DNA of 24,009 nucleotides, taken from positions 1-24,009 of the forward strand of contig JAYVJM010000058.1 in the NCBI GenBank assembly GCA_043769275.1, read 5' to 3'. Shown piece by piece: positions 7,289 to 15,113 of the stretch. Every line of letters starts with the position of its first letter. Position 1 is the stretch's first letter. The position numbers were made by a program, and so were the translations under genes. The notes beneath the pieces were generated by a model. The model ran no database searches. It was not told the origin of the DNA and worked only from the letters and a program-made list of their open reading frames with translations. The DNA is from JAYVJM01 sp043769275 (GTDB lineage Bacteria > Pseudomonadota > Gammaproteobacteria > Pseudomonadales > UBA7239).

Positions 7289-8195
7289 ATGTTTAGTATA
7301 CGCACAGCGTTTGTTATAGGAGCCTGCTTAAGCGCCACCGTCACGCAAGCTTCTTCATTTAAACTCTCAAGCCCCCGATATCAGAAAAGGGGCAGGGTTC
7401 TCCACTGAGCAAATATCCGGCAGTTTTGGCTGTTCAGGCCAAAATATGTCGCCCGCCCTCAAGTGGAACAATCCACCGGCAGGCACAAACAGTTTCGCGC
7501 TGACCCTATTTGACAGTAGTGCCAAAACACAGGGCGGCTGGACACACTGGATCGCGATTAACATCCCTGCCGCAACCCGTGCGCTAGCCAAAGGTGCTGG
7601 CACTGCAAACACAGGGGTGCTGACCAGTGGTTTGCTCAGTACAGCATCTGTTGGCGGAGTGACTATGGATTCCGATGTATCCATGTCTGGAGGCGCAGAT
7701 CAATCAGGCAGCACTCCCTTGAATACCGCGCCATCTATGGCGACGGCGAGCCAGACAATGACTCAGTTTTCGCCAAACGGTGAGATGCAAACTTTGACGT
7801 TGACCGCCGCCGATGGAAATGGCACCGCAAACCAGCAATACGACGCAACGGCGAGTGCATCAACCCTACCCGCAGACACTTCACAGACGGGGGATGCCAC
7901 AACCCTTCCGGCAGGTGCTTCACCGACAAGTGGTGCCACAACCCTGCTGACAGCAGCACAAAGCCAAGCCCCCCTGCCTGCGGGCACAACCCAACTGCGT
8001 TCGGATTCTGGCATGGTAGGGTACAGTGGGGCATGTTTGCCCAAAGGAAAATCGCACGTGTATACGTTCACTTTATACGCGCTTGACGTGGAAAAAATCA
8101 ATATTTCCCCGCTTGCGACACCTGCAGCCGTTAATGCTGTGGTACGTAAACACAACCTTGGAAAAGCCACCCTTACTGTCAAAAGTGCATTCTAA
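7289..8195 (+). pseudogene. YbhB/YbcL-family PEBP protein, exported, frameshifted, with low-complexity insert
   Basis: A strong ribosome site (GAGGAG, seven bases before) precedes ATG 7289. The first frame encodes a signal peptide (MFSIRTAFVIGACLSATVTQ, ASS) and stops at 7406-7408 after 39 codons. Removing one C from the C5 run at 7372-7376 joins it to the downstream frame and gives one 301-residue protein. In the joined frame FGCSGQNMSPALKW and GGWTHWIAINIP match the first half of YbcL/PEBP proteins. LPAGTTQLRSDSGMVGYSGA and HVYTFTLYALDVEKI match the second half. Between them lie about 110 Ser/Thr/Ala-rich residues not found in ordinary family members (usually about 180 residues). PEBP proteins bind phospholipids or small anions; the role of periplasmic ones is poorly known. 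The shift may be a real lesion, a sequence error, or +1 slippage at CCC-C. Confidence 0.8.
7861..7950 (+). repeat. 39-bp in-frame tandem repeat inside the PEBP insert
   Basis: Two diverged copies of a 39-bp unit start at 7861 and 7900 (CAACCCTACCCGCAGACACT and CAACCCTTCCGGCAGGTGCT), and a partial third starts at 7939. They encode 13-residue units containing TLPAD or TLPAG. The unit resembles the family's own LPAGTTQ segment just downstream, so the insert may have grown by local duplication. Confidence 0.7.
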
Positions 8196-8224
8196 GATCA
8201 GTGTATTGCGTGTTGTGGTGGTGT

Positions 8225-8256
8225 ATGGCGCGCGGATTAAACAAAGCGTGCGCCAT
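8225..8256. other. Stem-loop between convergent PEBP gene and tex
   Basis: ATGGCGCGCG (8225-8234) pairs with CGTGCGCCAT (8247-8256), ten base pairs with one G-T, around a 12-base loop. It is the only structure in the 76-base gap between the two convergent stops. No T-tract follows on either strand, so termination here would be inefficient or Rho-dependent. Confidence 0.4.
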
Positions 8257-8271
8257 GCTCATCGCTACGAT

Positions 8272-10593
8272 TTACAAGCGCTTGCTGCTGTTTTTCTGTT
8301 TTGCTAATTCAAATAACGCGGCCATGCCGCCTTGCGCGGGTGCTGATGCTGGCTGATTGCCCATGTATTTTTGTTCGGTTTTTCTGTCAACGCGCGACGG
8401 CTTTCCCTCTGTATTCGGGGCGGGAATTTCATCATCCAGACGCATGCTTAAAGCGATACGTTTACGTTGTGTATCCACTTCGAGCACTTTAACCCTTACC
8501 ACGTCGCCCGTTTTTACTACTTCGCGTGGGTCTTTGATAAAACGCCCCGCCAGTGCGGAAATGTGTACCAAACCATCCTGATGTACGCCGATATCCACAA
8601 AAGCACCAAAGTTGGCCACGTTGGTTATCACGCCTTCCAAAACCATGCCGGGGGTAAGGTCGCTGACTTTTTCCACGCCTTCTTTGAAGCTGGCCGTTTT
8701 GAACTCAGGGCGTGGGTCACGACCGGGTTTGTCCAGCTCTTTAATGATGTCGATCACGGTGGGCAGGCCAACACCGTCACTCACAAAATCACGGGCGTTT
8801 AATGTGCGCAAAAAGGCAGAGTCGCCGATTAAGCTCTCTAGTCGACGACCCATTTTTTCCGCGATATTTTGCACAACGGCATAAGATTCCGGATGCACGG
8901 CCGATTTATCCAGCGGGTTATCGCCACCCGTTACGCGCAAAAAGCCTGCGGCCTGCTCAAAGGTTTTGTCGCCCAAACGGGGTACTTTTTTTAAGGCTTC
9001 TCGATTTTTGAAAGCCCCGTTTTTGTCGCGGAATTCAACGATGTTGTTCGCAATCGTCGCGCTTAAACCCGACACGCGCTTGAGCAATGCCGCCGACGCT
9101 GTGTTCACGTCTACGCCGACCGCATTGACGCAATCCTCCACCACCGTATCCAATGAACGTGCCATCTGGCTTTGATTAACGTCGTGTTGATACTGACCAA
9201 CGCCGATGGCTTTCGGATTAATTTTAACCAGCTCCGCCAGCGGGTCTTGCAAACGCCTGGCGATGGATACCGCGCCGCGTATGGTTACATCCAGGTCGGG
9301 AAATTCTTTTGCCGCCAGCTCCGAGGCCGAATAAACCGACGCACCCGCTTCGCTGACGACAAGGTGACGGGCGTGGATGTCGCTGTGTTTTTTCAGCAAG
9401 CCGGCCACCAGCCGTTCCGTTTCGCGTGAAGCGGTGCCGTTCCCGATACTAATAAGCTCTACGCCATATTGTTTACACAACGCCGCGAGCACTTTTTCTG
9501 CGTCGTCCATTTTGTTGTGCGGCTGATGCGGAAAAATCGCTCCGTGCTGCACCACTTTGCCGGTTGCATCCACCAACGCCACTTTCACGCCGGTACGTAA
9601 GCCTGGGTCTAGTCCTAAAGTAACTTTTTGCCCCGCTGGTGCGGCCAGCAGTAAATCTTTTAAATTACTGGCAAATACGCGAATGGCCTCCTCTTCGGCG
9701 CGTTCGCGCAATTGCCCAAGCAGATCGGTTTCCAAATGCGTAAGCAGCTTGATACGCCACGTCCAGCGCACCACCTCTGCCAGCCAAGTGTCGGCTGGGC
9801 GGTTTTCATTGCGAATGCCAAAGCGCGCGGCAATCGCGCGTTCGCACGGGTGATCGTTTTGCGTCAGATCATCTGGCAATGTCAGGACGGCACTCAAAAA
9901 ACCGTCTTTGCGTCCGCGAAAAATGGCCAATGCGCGGTGCGAAGGTATGACGGCGACTTTTTCGGAAAAATCAAAATAATCGCGGAATTTTTCGCCTTCC
10001 ACTTGTTTGCCATCCACAATTTGCGACTTGAACAGCCCGTGTGTGATGAGGTAAGCACGCAAGTCACCCAGCAGTTTTGCGTCTTCGCTGAAATTTTCCA
10101 TCAGAATTTGTTTGGCACCGTCGAGTGCATCTTGTGCGCTATTGATGGCGTGCTCAGCGTTCAGATATTTTTCTGCCTCAAGCTGCGGCACCAACAGTGG
10201 ATTTTCGAGCAGCGCATGCGCCAGCGGCTCGAGCCCCGCCTCGCGGGCGATTTGCGCTTTACTACGACGTTTGGGTTTGTAGGGCAGATAAAGGTCTTCA
10301 AGGCGGCCTTTGGTGTCTGCCGCCAGAATATCTCGCTTCAGCTCTGGCGTGAGTTTGCCCTGCTCTGCAATGCTGCTCAACACGGTTTTGCGGCGATCTT
10401 CCAGCTCGCGCAAGTACAACAGGCGCGCCTCCAGCGTGCGTAGCTGGGTGTCATCTAAACCACCAGTGGCTTCTTTGCGATAGCGTGAAATGAACGGCAC
10501 GCTTGCGCCTTCGTCCAGAAGTGCTACGGCGGCGGCCACCTGCTCTACTTGCACAGATAATTCCGTGGCAATGTGCTGTTGTATCGATTTCAT
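8272..10593 (-). CDS. tex: Tex family RNA-binding transcription accessory protein (YhgF)
   Basis: Tex is a conserved cytoplasmic nucleic-acid-binding protein linked to transcription and expression of some virulence or stress genes. The frame extends upstream to 10680, but the ATG at 10593 is preferred: it has GGAG six bases before it and gives 773 residues, the usual length. Visible parts are the N-terminal Tex region, the YqgF/RNase H-like core (LGLDPGLRTGVKVALVD), helix-hairpin-helix motifs (ALLKRVSGLSATIANNIVEF), and a C-terminal S1 RNA-binding domain at about residues 649-718 (VANFGAFVDIGVHQDGLVHI). The tail is low-complexity. It is convergent with the PEBP gene and divergent from the DUF3094-like gene. 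CATAAT at 10636-10631 could be its -10, without a clear -35. Confidence 0.97.
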   Translation of the reverse strand: MKSIQQHIATELSVQVEQVAAAVALLDEGASVPFISRYRKEATGGLDDTQLRTLEARLLYLRELEDRRKTVLSSIAEQGKLTPELKRDILAADTKGRLEDLYLPYKPKRRSKAQIAREAGLEPLAHALLENPLLVPQLEAEKYLNAEHAINSAQDALDGAKQILMENFSEDAKLLGDLRAYLITHGLFKSQIVDGKQVEGEKFRDYFDFSEKVAVIPSHRALAIFRGRKDGFLSAVLTLPDDLTQNDHPCERAIAARFGIRNENRPADTWLAEVVRWTWRIKLLTHLETDLLGQLRERAEEEAIRVFASNLKDLLLAAPAGQKVTLGLDPGLRTGVKVALVDATGKVVQHGAIFPHQPHNKMDDAEKVLAALCKQYGVELISIGNGTASRETERLVAGLLKKHSDIHARHLVVSEAGASVYSASELAAKEFPDLDVTIRGAVSIARRLQDPLAELVKINPKAIGVGQYQHDVNQSQMARSLDTVVEDCVNAVGVDVNTASAALLKRVSGLSATIANNIVEFRDKNGAFKNREALKKVPRLGDKTFEQAAGFLRVTGGDNPLDKSAVHPESYAVVQNIAEKMGRRLESLIGDSAFLRTLNARDFVSDGVGLPTVIDIIKELDKPGRDPRPEFKTASFKEGVEKVSDLTPGMVLEGVITNVANFGAFVDIGVHQDGLVHISALAGRFIKDPREVVKTGDVVRVKVLEVDTQRKRIALSMRLDDEIPAPNTEGKPSRVDRKTEQKYMGNQPASAPAQGGMAALFELAKQKNSSKRL

Positions 10594-10693
10594 GTGCTCT
10601 CCGTATGGGGCTGTGCTTTTGAACACGTTAATTATGCGCGACTGTCGTCTCGATGGGCAGGTTTGACACCCCAGCTTCAAATTTGGCTAGCAA

Positions 10694-10722
10694 TTGACTT
10701 CGCGCAAGCTGCGCAGTAGCGT
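10694..10722 (+). promoter_or_regulatory. Candidate sigma70 promoter for the DUF3094-like gene
   Basis: TTGACT (10694-10699) is separated by 17 bases from TAGCGT (10717-10722). The -35 is good and the -10 weak. It would start transcription about 25 bases before the ATG at 10756. Confidence 0.4.
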
Positions 10723-10755
10723 GCTGCCGCAGAAACTGTTACAGGTTATAAGCCT

Positions 10756-10944
10756 ATGAGCGACAAGAAAAAACTTTCTGATCAAGATATGGCGCGCGTG
10801 GCGGAATATTTACAAGCACCGATACACCGTGTTTCGCGTGCGCCATTTAAACCACTTTGGCTGATGCTAGCGCTGATTTTGGTGGTGACGGCTTTTAGCG
10901 TGCTTAGTGTGTTGTACGCCGCTGCACACAGCGCGCATGGCTGA
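10756..10944 (+). CDS. Small single-span membrane protein, DUF3094-like
   Basis: This 62-residue protein has a charged N-terminus (LSDQDMARVAEYLQAPIHRV), a PFKP motif, and one hydrophobic segment at about residues 34-56 (WLMLALILVVTAFSVLSVLY), so it is a short inner-membrane protein with one transmembrane helix. The pattern of an N-terminal DQ..RV..YL followed by R-x-PF-x-P and a helix is what I recall for DUF3094, a family confined to gammaproteobacteria with no known function. The ribosome site is weak (AGG well upstream of the ATG). It precedes fdx by 122 bases and diverges from tex. Confidence 0.7.
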   Translation: MSDKKKLSDQDMARVAEYLQAPIHRVSRAPFKPLWLMLALILVVTAFSVLSVLYAAAHSAHG

Positions 10945-11066
10945 TCTGCGCAGAGCAGAGCAATCTTTTCGCAATATTGATCGCCCCCTATCACACCGCT
11001 TTTGTTTTTTTAAGCCTTGATTGCGCTGGCCGCCCTCCATTAACAACAATTAACCGAGACTAAACA

Positions 11067-11405
11067 ATGCCGAAAATCGTATTCCTGCCCCACGCAACAT
11101 TGTGCCCTGAGGGTGCGGTGATTGACGCCAGCGTAGGAGAGAGCGTGTGTATGGCGGCTTTACGCAACGGCATTAAGATTGAACATGCCTGCGAAATGTC
11201 CTGCGCGTGCACCACCTGCCACGTTATCGTACGCGAGGGGGAAAACTCACTCGAGCCACCGGACGAATTGGAAGATGACATGCTCGACAAAGCGTGGGGG
11301 TTGGAGCCTGCGTCACGGCTAAGTTGCCAAACACTCATGGCCGATGAGGACATTGTGGTGGAAATCCCCCGTTACACGATCAATCTCACCTCAGAGCGTC
11401 ATTAG
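11067..11405 (+). CDS. fdx: ISC-type [2Fe-2S] ferredoxin
   Basis: Fdx supplies electrons for iron-sulfur cluster assembly on IscU. The cluster ligands are C42, C48, C51 and C87 (HACEMSCACTTCH and RLSCQ), with the extra C46 also present, as in E. coli Fdx. The length (112 residues) is typical. It is followed after 27 bases by iscX, the usual partner at the end of the isc operon. The upstream genes of that operon (iscR, iscS, iscU, iscA, hscB, hscA) are not next to it, so the fdx-iscX pair is detached here. No clear promoter is seen in the 122-base upstream gap. Confidence 0.96.
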   Translation: MPKIVFLPHATLCPEGAVIDASVGESVCMAALRNGIKIEHACEMSCACTTCHVIVREGENSLEPPDELEDDMLDKAWGLEPASRLSCQTLMADEDIVVEIPRYTINLTSERH

Positions 11406-11432
11406 CGTTAAAGCAGGCATTGGAGAGGCGAT

Positions 11433-11627
11433 ATGAAGTGGACTGACGTACAAGAAATAGCCCTTGCACTGAGCGACAGCAAGCCAGATGTTGATGCTCG
11501 TTTTGTCAATTTTGTCGATCTTCGTGATTGGGTGTTGGCTCTGCAGGAGTTTGATGACACTCAAAATCATTGCGGGGAAAAAGTGTTAGAGGCCATCCAA
11601 ATGGCTTGGATAGACGAGCAGGGCTAA
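11433..11627 (+). CDS. iscX: Fe-S cluster assembly protein IscX
   Basis: IscX (YfhJ) is a small acidic protein that binds IscS and iron and modulates cluster assembly. The 64-residue sequence shows the family pattern: MKWTDVQEIALAL, a DVDARFVNFVDLRDWV segment, and the C-terminal EAIQMAWIDE. A good ribosome site (GGAG, seven bases before) supports the start. It is the last gene of the fdx-iscX pair and is followed by a terminator at 11761. Confidence 0.95.
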   Translation: MKWTDVQEIALALSDSKPDVDARFVNFVDLRDWVLALQEFDDTQNHCGEKVLEAIQMAWIDEQG

Positions 11628-11760
11628 TGTCACTGCGTGTAACAGTTAAGGCTTAATTGACAGGGCAAGCCGTAAAAAACCGTTTTGCGACACGGGCATG
11701 CACTTGGCGCACACAGTAAAGACGAAGAGTGAGCGCTGGCGATTAAGTTCAGTAGTCAAT

Positions 11761-11788
11761 AAAAAAGGCCAGCAAAGCTGGCCTTTTT
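11761..11788. terminator. Bidirectional terminator between iscX and rplY
   Basis: A GGCCAGC-AAA-GCTGGCC hairpin is flanked by six As on the left and five Ts on the right, so it works on both strands. It lies 15 bases past the rplY stop and serves the long minus-strand cluster as well as fdx-iscX. The gap 11628-11760 holds nothing else I can identify. Confidence 0.9.
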
Positions 11789-11803
11789 GTTTCAGGCGAT
11801 AGT

Positions 11804-12448
11804 TTATTCGGGTTTTGCAGCAGCAGCGGGCGCGGCGACGGCAACCGCTTCTACTTCGGCCTTTTCCACTTTAGGGGCGTTGACGCTTACCACCGGCAAA
11901 TCGTGCGCCTCCCCGTGTGACAGCTCCACCGATTCCACATTGGCGGGTAGCTTCAAGTCAGAAATATGCAGAATGTGACCCAGCTCCAATGTCGACAGGT
12001 CAATCTCAATGTATTCCGGCAGGTCGCTTGCTAAACAGCTTACTTCCAGCTGGTTGATGTTGTGGCTGATAACGCCGCCTTGCTGCTTCACGCCAATACA
12101 GTTGTCGGCATGGATAAAATGCAAAGGCACCCGCACGTGAATTTTACGGGTGCTGGACACACGCAGAAAATCGACATGCTGAATAGTGGGTTTGGCCGGA
12201 TGACGCTGCAGATCTTTCAGCAACACTTTGACGGGTTTGTTGTCTACATTCAGGGTGATAATGCTGCTGTAAAAGGCTTCTGATTCCAGCAGTTTCGCCA
12301 AGTCTTTATGGATCAGCGTTAGCATTTCAGGGGCTTTTTCATCGCCGTACAAAATGCCCGGGAGAAGGCCGTTCAGGCGACGCAGGCGGCGGCTCGCACC
12401 TTTCCCTGTATCAACCCGTTTTTGAGCTTGCAGTTTAAATTCTGACAT
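11804..12448 (-). CDS. rplY: 50S ribosomal protein bL25, long Ctc form
   Basis: bL25 binds 5S rRNA in the 50S subunit. This 214-residue version is the two-domain Ctc/TL5 type: an N-terminal 5S-binding domain (RRLRRLNGLLPGILYGDEKA) plus a C-terminal beta-rich domain. It ends in an Ala/Glu/Val-rich tail (VEKAEVEAVAVAAPAAAAKP). GAGGA seven bases before the ATG supports the start. A small hairpin (GCTGT-AAAA-ACAGC, 12462-12475) sits just upstream of that site and could affect initiation. It follows prs, as in Pseudomonas-type genomes; pth, which often comes next, is not here. Confidence 0.96.
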   Translation of the reverse strand: MSEFKLQAQKRVDTGKGASRRLRRLNGLLPGILYGDEKAPEMLTLIHKDLAKLLESEAFYSSIITLNVDNKPVKVLLKDLQRHPAKPTIQHVDFLRVSSTRKIHVRVPLHFIHADNCIGVKQQGGVISHNINQLEVSCLASDLPEYIEIDLSTLELGHILHISDLKLPANVESVELSHGEAHDLPVVSVNAPKVEKAEVEAVAVAAPAAAAKPE

Positions 12449-12490
12449 CGTGTTTTCCTCTGCTGTAAAAACAGCGTAGTGCTCATAAAG

Positions 12491-12515
12491 CCGCCTGCTT
12501 GCGACCAGCGGGCGG
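12491..12515 (-). terminator. Possible attenuator between prs and rplY
   Basis: CCGCCTGCT (12491-12499) pairs with AGCGGGCGG (12507-12515) with one wobble pair. On the minus strand the stem is followed only by CTTTATG. It may reduce read-through or mark a processing site rather than terminate fully. Confidence 0.4.
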
Positions 12516-12532
12516 TGCGAACATCAGGCCAT

Positions 12533-13474
12533 TTAGCGGAACATGGCGCTAATGGATTCTTCATTGCTGACACGGCGCATCGCTTCGGCCAACATATTTG
12601 CCATTGTTAATTGGCGAATTTTGCTATAGTTTTTGCTGGCTTCATTCAGCGGGATGGTGTCGGTAATCACCAGCTCGTCGATCATCGAAGCATTCAGATT
12701 GTTGAGTGCGTTGCCAGACAAAACCGCGTGCGTGCAGTAGGCAATCACTTTGCCTGCGCCTTGCGCTTTCAGCGCATCAGCGGCTTTGCAGAGCGTGCCT
12801 GCCGTGTCGACAATATCATCTACCAACACACAGCTTCGCCCTTGCACTTCGCCAATGATGTTCATCACTTCGCTCACATTGGGCTGCAAGCGGCGTTTGT
12901 CGATGATGGCTAAGTCGGTGTTCAATTCTTTGGCGATGGCGCGCGCGCGCACTACGCCGCCGATGTCGGGTGAGACCACCAGCAGGTTTTCGTAATTTTG
13001 AGCGCGAATATCATCGAGCAATACGGGCGATCCGTACACGTTGTCGACTGGCACATCAAAAAAACCTTGAATCTGTTCGGCGTGGAGATCGACCGTTAGC
13101 ACGCGGTCGATACCGGCACTGACCATCATGTCGGCGCAGATTTTGGCGCTGATGGGCACGCGAGCGGAACGCACGCGGCGATCTTGGCGCGCATAACCAA
13201 AATATGGCACGACCGCGGTGATGCGCGCAGCAGAGGCGCGGCGCAAAGCATCGGCTAGAAACAGCAATTCCATAAGATTGTAATTGGGCGGTGCGCAGGT
13301 GGGCTGCACGATAAAGACATCGCCGCCGCGCACGTTTTCATTAATTTCGATGTTGATTTCGCCGTCGGAAAAGGTTTTAACCGTGGCATCGCCCAGCCGT
13401 ATCCCCAGTCGCTCAACAATACTTTGCGCTAAAACGCGGTTGGCATTGCCAGTAAAGACCATAAAGTCGGACAT
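12533..13474 (-). CDS. prs: Ribose-phosphate pyrophosphokinase (PRPP synthetase)
   Basis: Prs makes 5-phosphoribosyl-1-pyrophosphate from ribose 5-phosphate and ATP for nucleotide, His, Trp and NAD synthesis. The ATP/flexible-loop region (YARQDRRVRSARVPISAK), the DLHAEQIQGFFDVPVDNV segment and the PRPP-binding loop (VLVDDIVDTAGTL) are all present. The frame runs on to 13534 through the tRNA gene, so the ATG at 13474 is chosen. This gives 313 residues beginning MSDFMVFTGNANRVLAQ, the normal length. It lies 33 bases downstream of tRNA-Gln on the same strand. Confidence 0.97.
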   Translation of the reverse strand: MSDFMVFTGNANRVLAQSIVERLGIRLGDATVKTFSDGEINIEINENVRGGDVFIVQPTCAPPNYNLMELLFLADALRRASAARITAVVPYFGYARQDRRVRSARVPISAKICADMMVSAGIDRVLTVDLHAEQIQGFFDVPVDNVYGSPVLLDDIRAQNYENLLVVSPDIGGVVRARAIAKELNTDLAIIDKRRLQPNVSEVMNIIGEVQGRSCVLVDDIVDTAGTLCKAADALKAQGAGKVIAYCTHAVLSGNALNNLNASMIDELVITDTIPLNEASKNYSKIRQLTMANMLAEAMRRVSNEESISAMFR

Positions 13475-13507
13475 TGGATACCCAAAAAGCCGGTGATATA
13501 ACGTAAA

Positions 13508-13582
13508 TGGCAGGGGTAGATGGATTCGAACCACCGCATGGCAGGATCAAAACCTGCTGCCTTACCGCTTGGCGATACCCCT
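13508..13582 (-). tRNA. tRNA-Gln (anticodon TTG)
   Basis: The 75-nt minus-strand gene folds as a standard cloverleaf. The acceptor stem is AGGGGTA/TACCCCT, the anticodon stem is GCAGG/CCTGC around loop TTTTGAT (anticodon TTG, reading CAA), and the T-loop contains GGTTCGAATCC. The discriminator is G and CCA is encoded. It sits between ispE and prs, its usual place in this lineage. Its first two bases overlap the ispE stop codon, so the tRNA must be cut from a transcript shared with these genes. Confidence 0.97.
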
Positions 13583-14450
13583 ATAATTTATGTTCCCGCA
13601 AACGCCTGTGTACAGGCGACACGTTCAGGCCTTGCGCCACAAAACCGGCGAAATCTGGCGGTTTTGCCGCCAATACCTGGTGTGCCTGTTCGCACGTTTC
13701 AAACGCGGCAAAAACGCTGGCGCCGCTGCCTGTCATTCGGCTCGTTCCATGTTGGCCAAGCCAAGTGAGCGCATTTTTTATGGCCGGATAACGCGCTTCT
13801 GCTACGGGTTGAAAGTCATTATGGTCGCTGTTGCTGGCGCTAATTTGACCCCCCCCCTGCAAGAAGGCGGCTATTGTGATGATTGGCGTGTTGCGTGTCA
13901 ATTCCGGCATGGCATAGAGTGCTGCGGTGTCGGCGTGGCAGGCGGGGGTTAAGACCACAAACCAGCGTTGCGGTAGCTCAATGGGCTGCAAAATCTCACC
14001 CACACCCTCTGCCCAACTGCTGCACCCGCGCACAAATACTGGCACGTCTGCGCCCAGTGCGAGACCAAGCTGCGCCAGTGTGTCGATAGACAAGCCAAGC
14101 CCCCACAGCACATTGAGTGCCAGTAAGGTGGTGGCGGCATCTGAGCTGCCGCCACCGAGGCCGCCACCCAGTGGCAGCCGTTTGCTAAGGCGAATGTCTG
14201 CGCCCTGCGTGCTGCCGCTGGTTTTTTGCAGGCGTTGTGCTGCCTGCACAATCAGATTTTTCTCAGGCGCTGTATCGGCCATGTCGCCTTGCAGCCGAAT
14301 ACATCCGTCGTCACGCAGTGCAAAATGCAGTTCGTCTCCGTAGTCCAATAACTGAAAAACGGTTTGCAGCAGGTGGTAGCCGTCTGCGCGGCGACCGACG
14401 ATATGCAGAAATAAATTGAGTTTGGCGGGGGCGGGCAGGGTGATGCTCAT
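13581..14450 (-). CDS. ispE: 4-diphosphocytidyl-2-C-methyl-D-erythritol kinase
   Basis: IspE phosphorylates CDP-methylerythritol in the MEP isoprenoid pathway. It is a GHMP kinase of 289 residues with K10 in the PAPAKLNLFLHI motif, the glycine-rich ATP loop PLGGGLGGGSSD (93-104) and the catalytic aspartate D136 (LGADVPVFV). The start lies six bases after the lolB stop, suggesting coupling. The TAG stop (13583-13581) overlaps the tRNA-Gln 5' end by two bases. Confidence 0.97.
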   Translation of the reverse strand: MSITLPAPAKLNLFLHIVGRRADGYHLLQTVFQLLDYGDELHFALRDDGCIRLQGDMADTAPEKNLIVQAAQRLQKTSGSTQGADIRLSKRLPLGGGLGGGSSDAATTLLALNVLWGLGLSIDTLAQLGLALGADVPVFVRGCSSWAEGVGEILQPIELPQRWFVVLTPACHADTAALYAMPELTRNTPIITIAAFLQGGGQISASNSDHNDFQPVAEARYPAIKNALTWLGQHGTSRMTGSGASVFAAFETCEQAHQVLAAKPPDFAGFVAQGLNVSPVHRRLREHKL

Positions 14451-14456
14451 GTCGGC

Positions 14457-15113
14457 TTATTCCAAGCCATTCCAGTGCTTGATGAGCAGGATAATACGCA
14501 TATTGCCGTGTTTGGCTTCTATGCGCCCAGGCAGCAGTAACACGCCGCGTTCTTTGTTTTCAAAGTGCTGATAAGCACTGAACTGGATAGACCAGCCGTT
14601 TTGTTGCAGTTGCGTTAGATTGCCATTCGGTAGGTAGGCGGCTTGCGTCACCGTGAGGTTTGGGGCGGGCAGGCCGCGTAGCCAATACCGCAGCTCTACG
14701 GTTGGCAGTGGCCAGCCGATTAGCTTTTCCGATAGGGCTGCGGCGGTGGTGGCGTGTTCTTTCTGTTCGCCCCGCTCAAAAACGACATCGCCAGGTTCGC
14801 CGTAAATTCGGCTGGCGTGTAGACCGGCAGGGCCTGATAGATGAATGTCAAAACGCTCACCGGTTTGCTGCCACTGCAAGCGGGCGCTTTGTGAATCGTG
14901 GTTTGTGCGCACGGCCAACTTGCCGTCGATATCCCAATTTTTCAGCGCATGCAGGCGCTTTTGCATCAGGGGATTCGCTTGGCCGCGCTGCTGTGCCGCC
15001 GGCGGTGATAGCGAGCAGCCGCCTATCCCTAGCACGACCAACAACAGCAGGGCACTTTGGATGAAAGCTAGAAGTCCTGTTTGAGGGTTTCCTGTTTTTC
15101 CGGCTGTGTACAC
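14457..15113 (-). CDS. lolB: Outer-membrane lipoprotein receptor LolB
   Basis: LolB accepts lipoproteins from the periplasmic carrier LolA and inserts them in the outer membrane. The 218-residue protein has a hydrophobic signal ending in the lipobox I-G-G-C (cysteine 33), then the LolB pattern NWDIDGKLAV and LRYWLRGLPAP. The start is a GTG placed directly after the TGA of the upstream TPR gene (TGAGTG), so translation is probably coupled; no better ATG exists before the signal peptide. The assignment is supported by its position next to ispE. Confidence 0.93.
   Translation of the reverse strand: MYTAGKTGNPQTGLLAFIQSALLLLVVLGIGGCSLSPPAAQQRGQANPLMQKRLHALKNWDIDGKLAVRTNHDSQSARLQWQQTGERFDIHLSGPAGLHASRIYGEPGDVVFERGEQKEHATTAAALSEKLIGWPLPTVELRYWLRGLPAPNLTVTQAAYLPNGNLTQLQQNGWSIQFSAYQHFENKERGVLLLPGRIEAKHGNMRIILLIKHWNGLE

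Noticed and set aside
9712..10443. 243-codon plus-strand ORF antisense to tex
   Set aside because: It lies entirely inside the well-supported tex gene, has no ribosome site or recognisable domain, and is a composition-driven shadow.
10594..10680. N-terminal extension of tex to 10680
   Set aside because: The extra 29 residues do not resemble Tex, and the ATG at 10593 has a good ribosome site and gives the family's standard 773 residues.
13475..13534. N-terminal extension of prs
   Set aside because: It would read through the tRNA-Gln gene; MSDFMVFTGN at 13474 is the expected start.
13927..14343. 138-codon plus-strand ORF antisense to ispE
   Set aside because: ispE is certain from its motifs; the opposite frame has a biased Ser/Pro/Arg composition and no domain.
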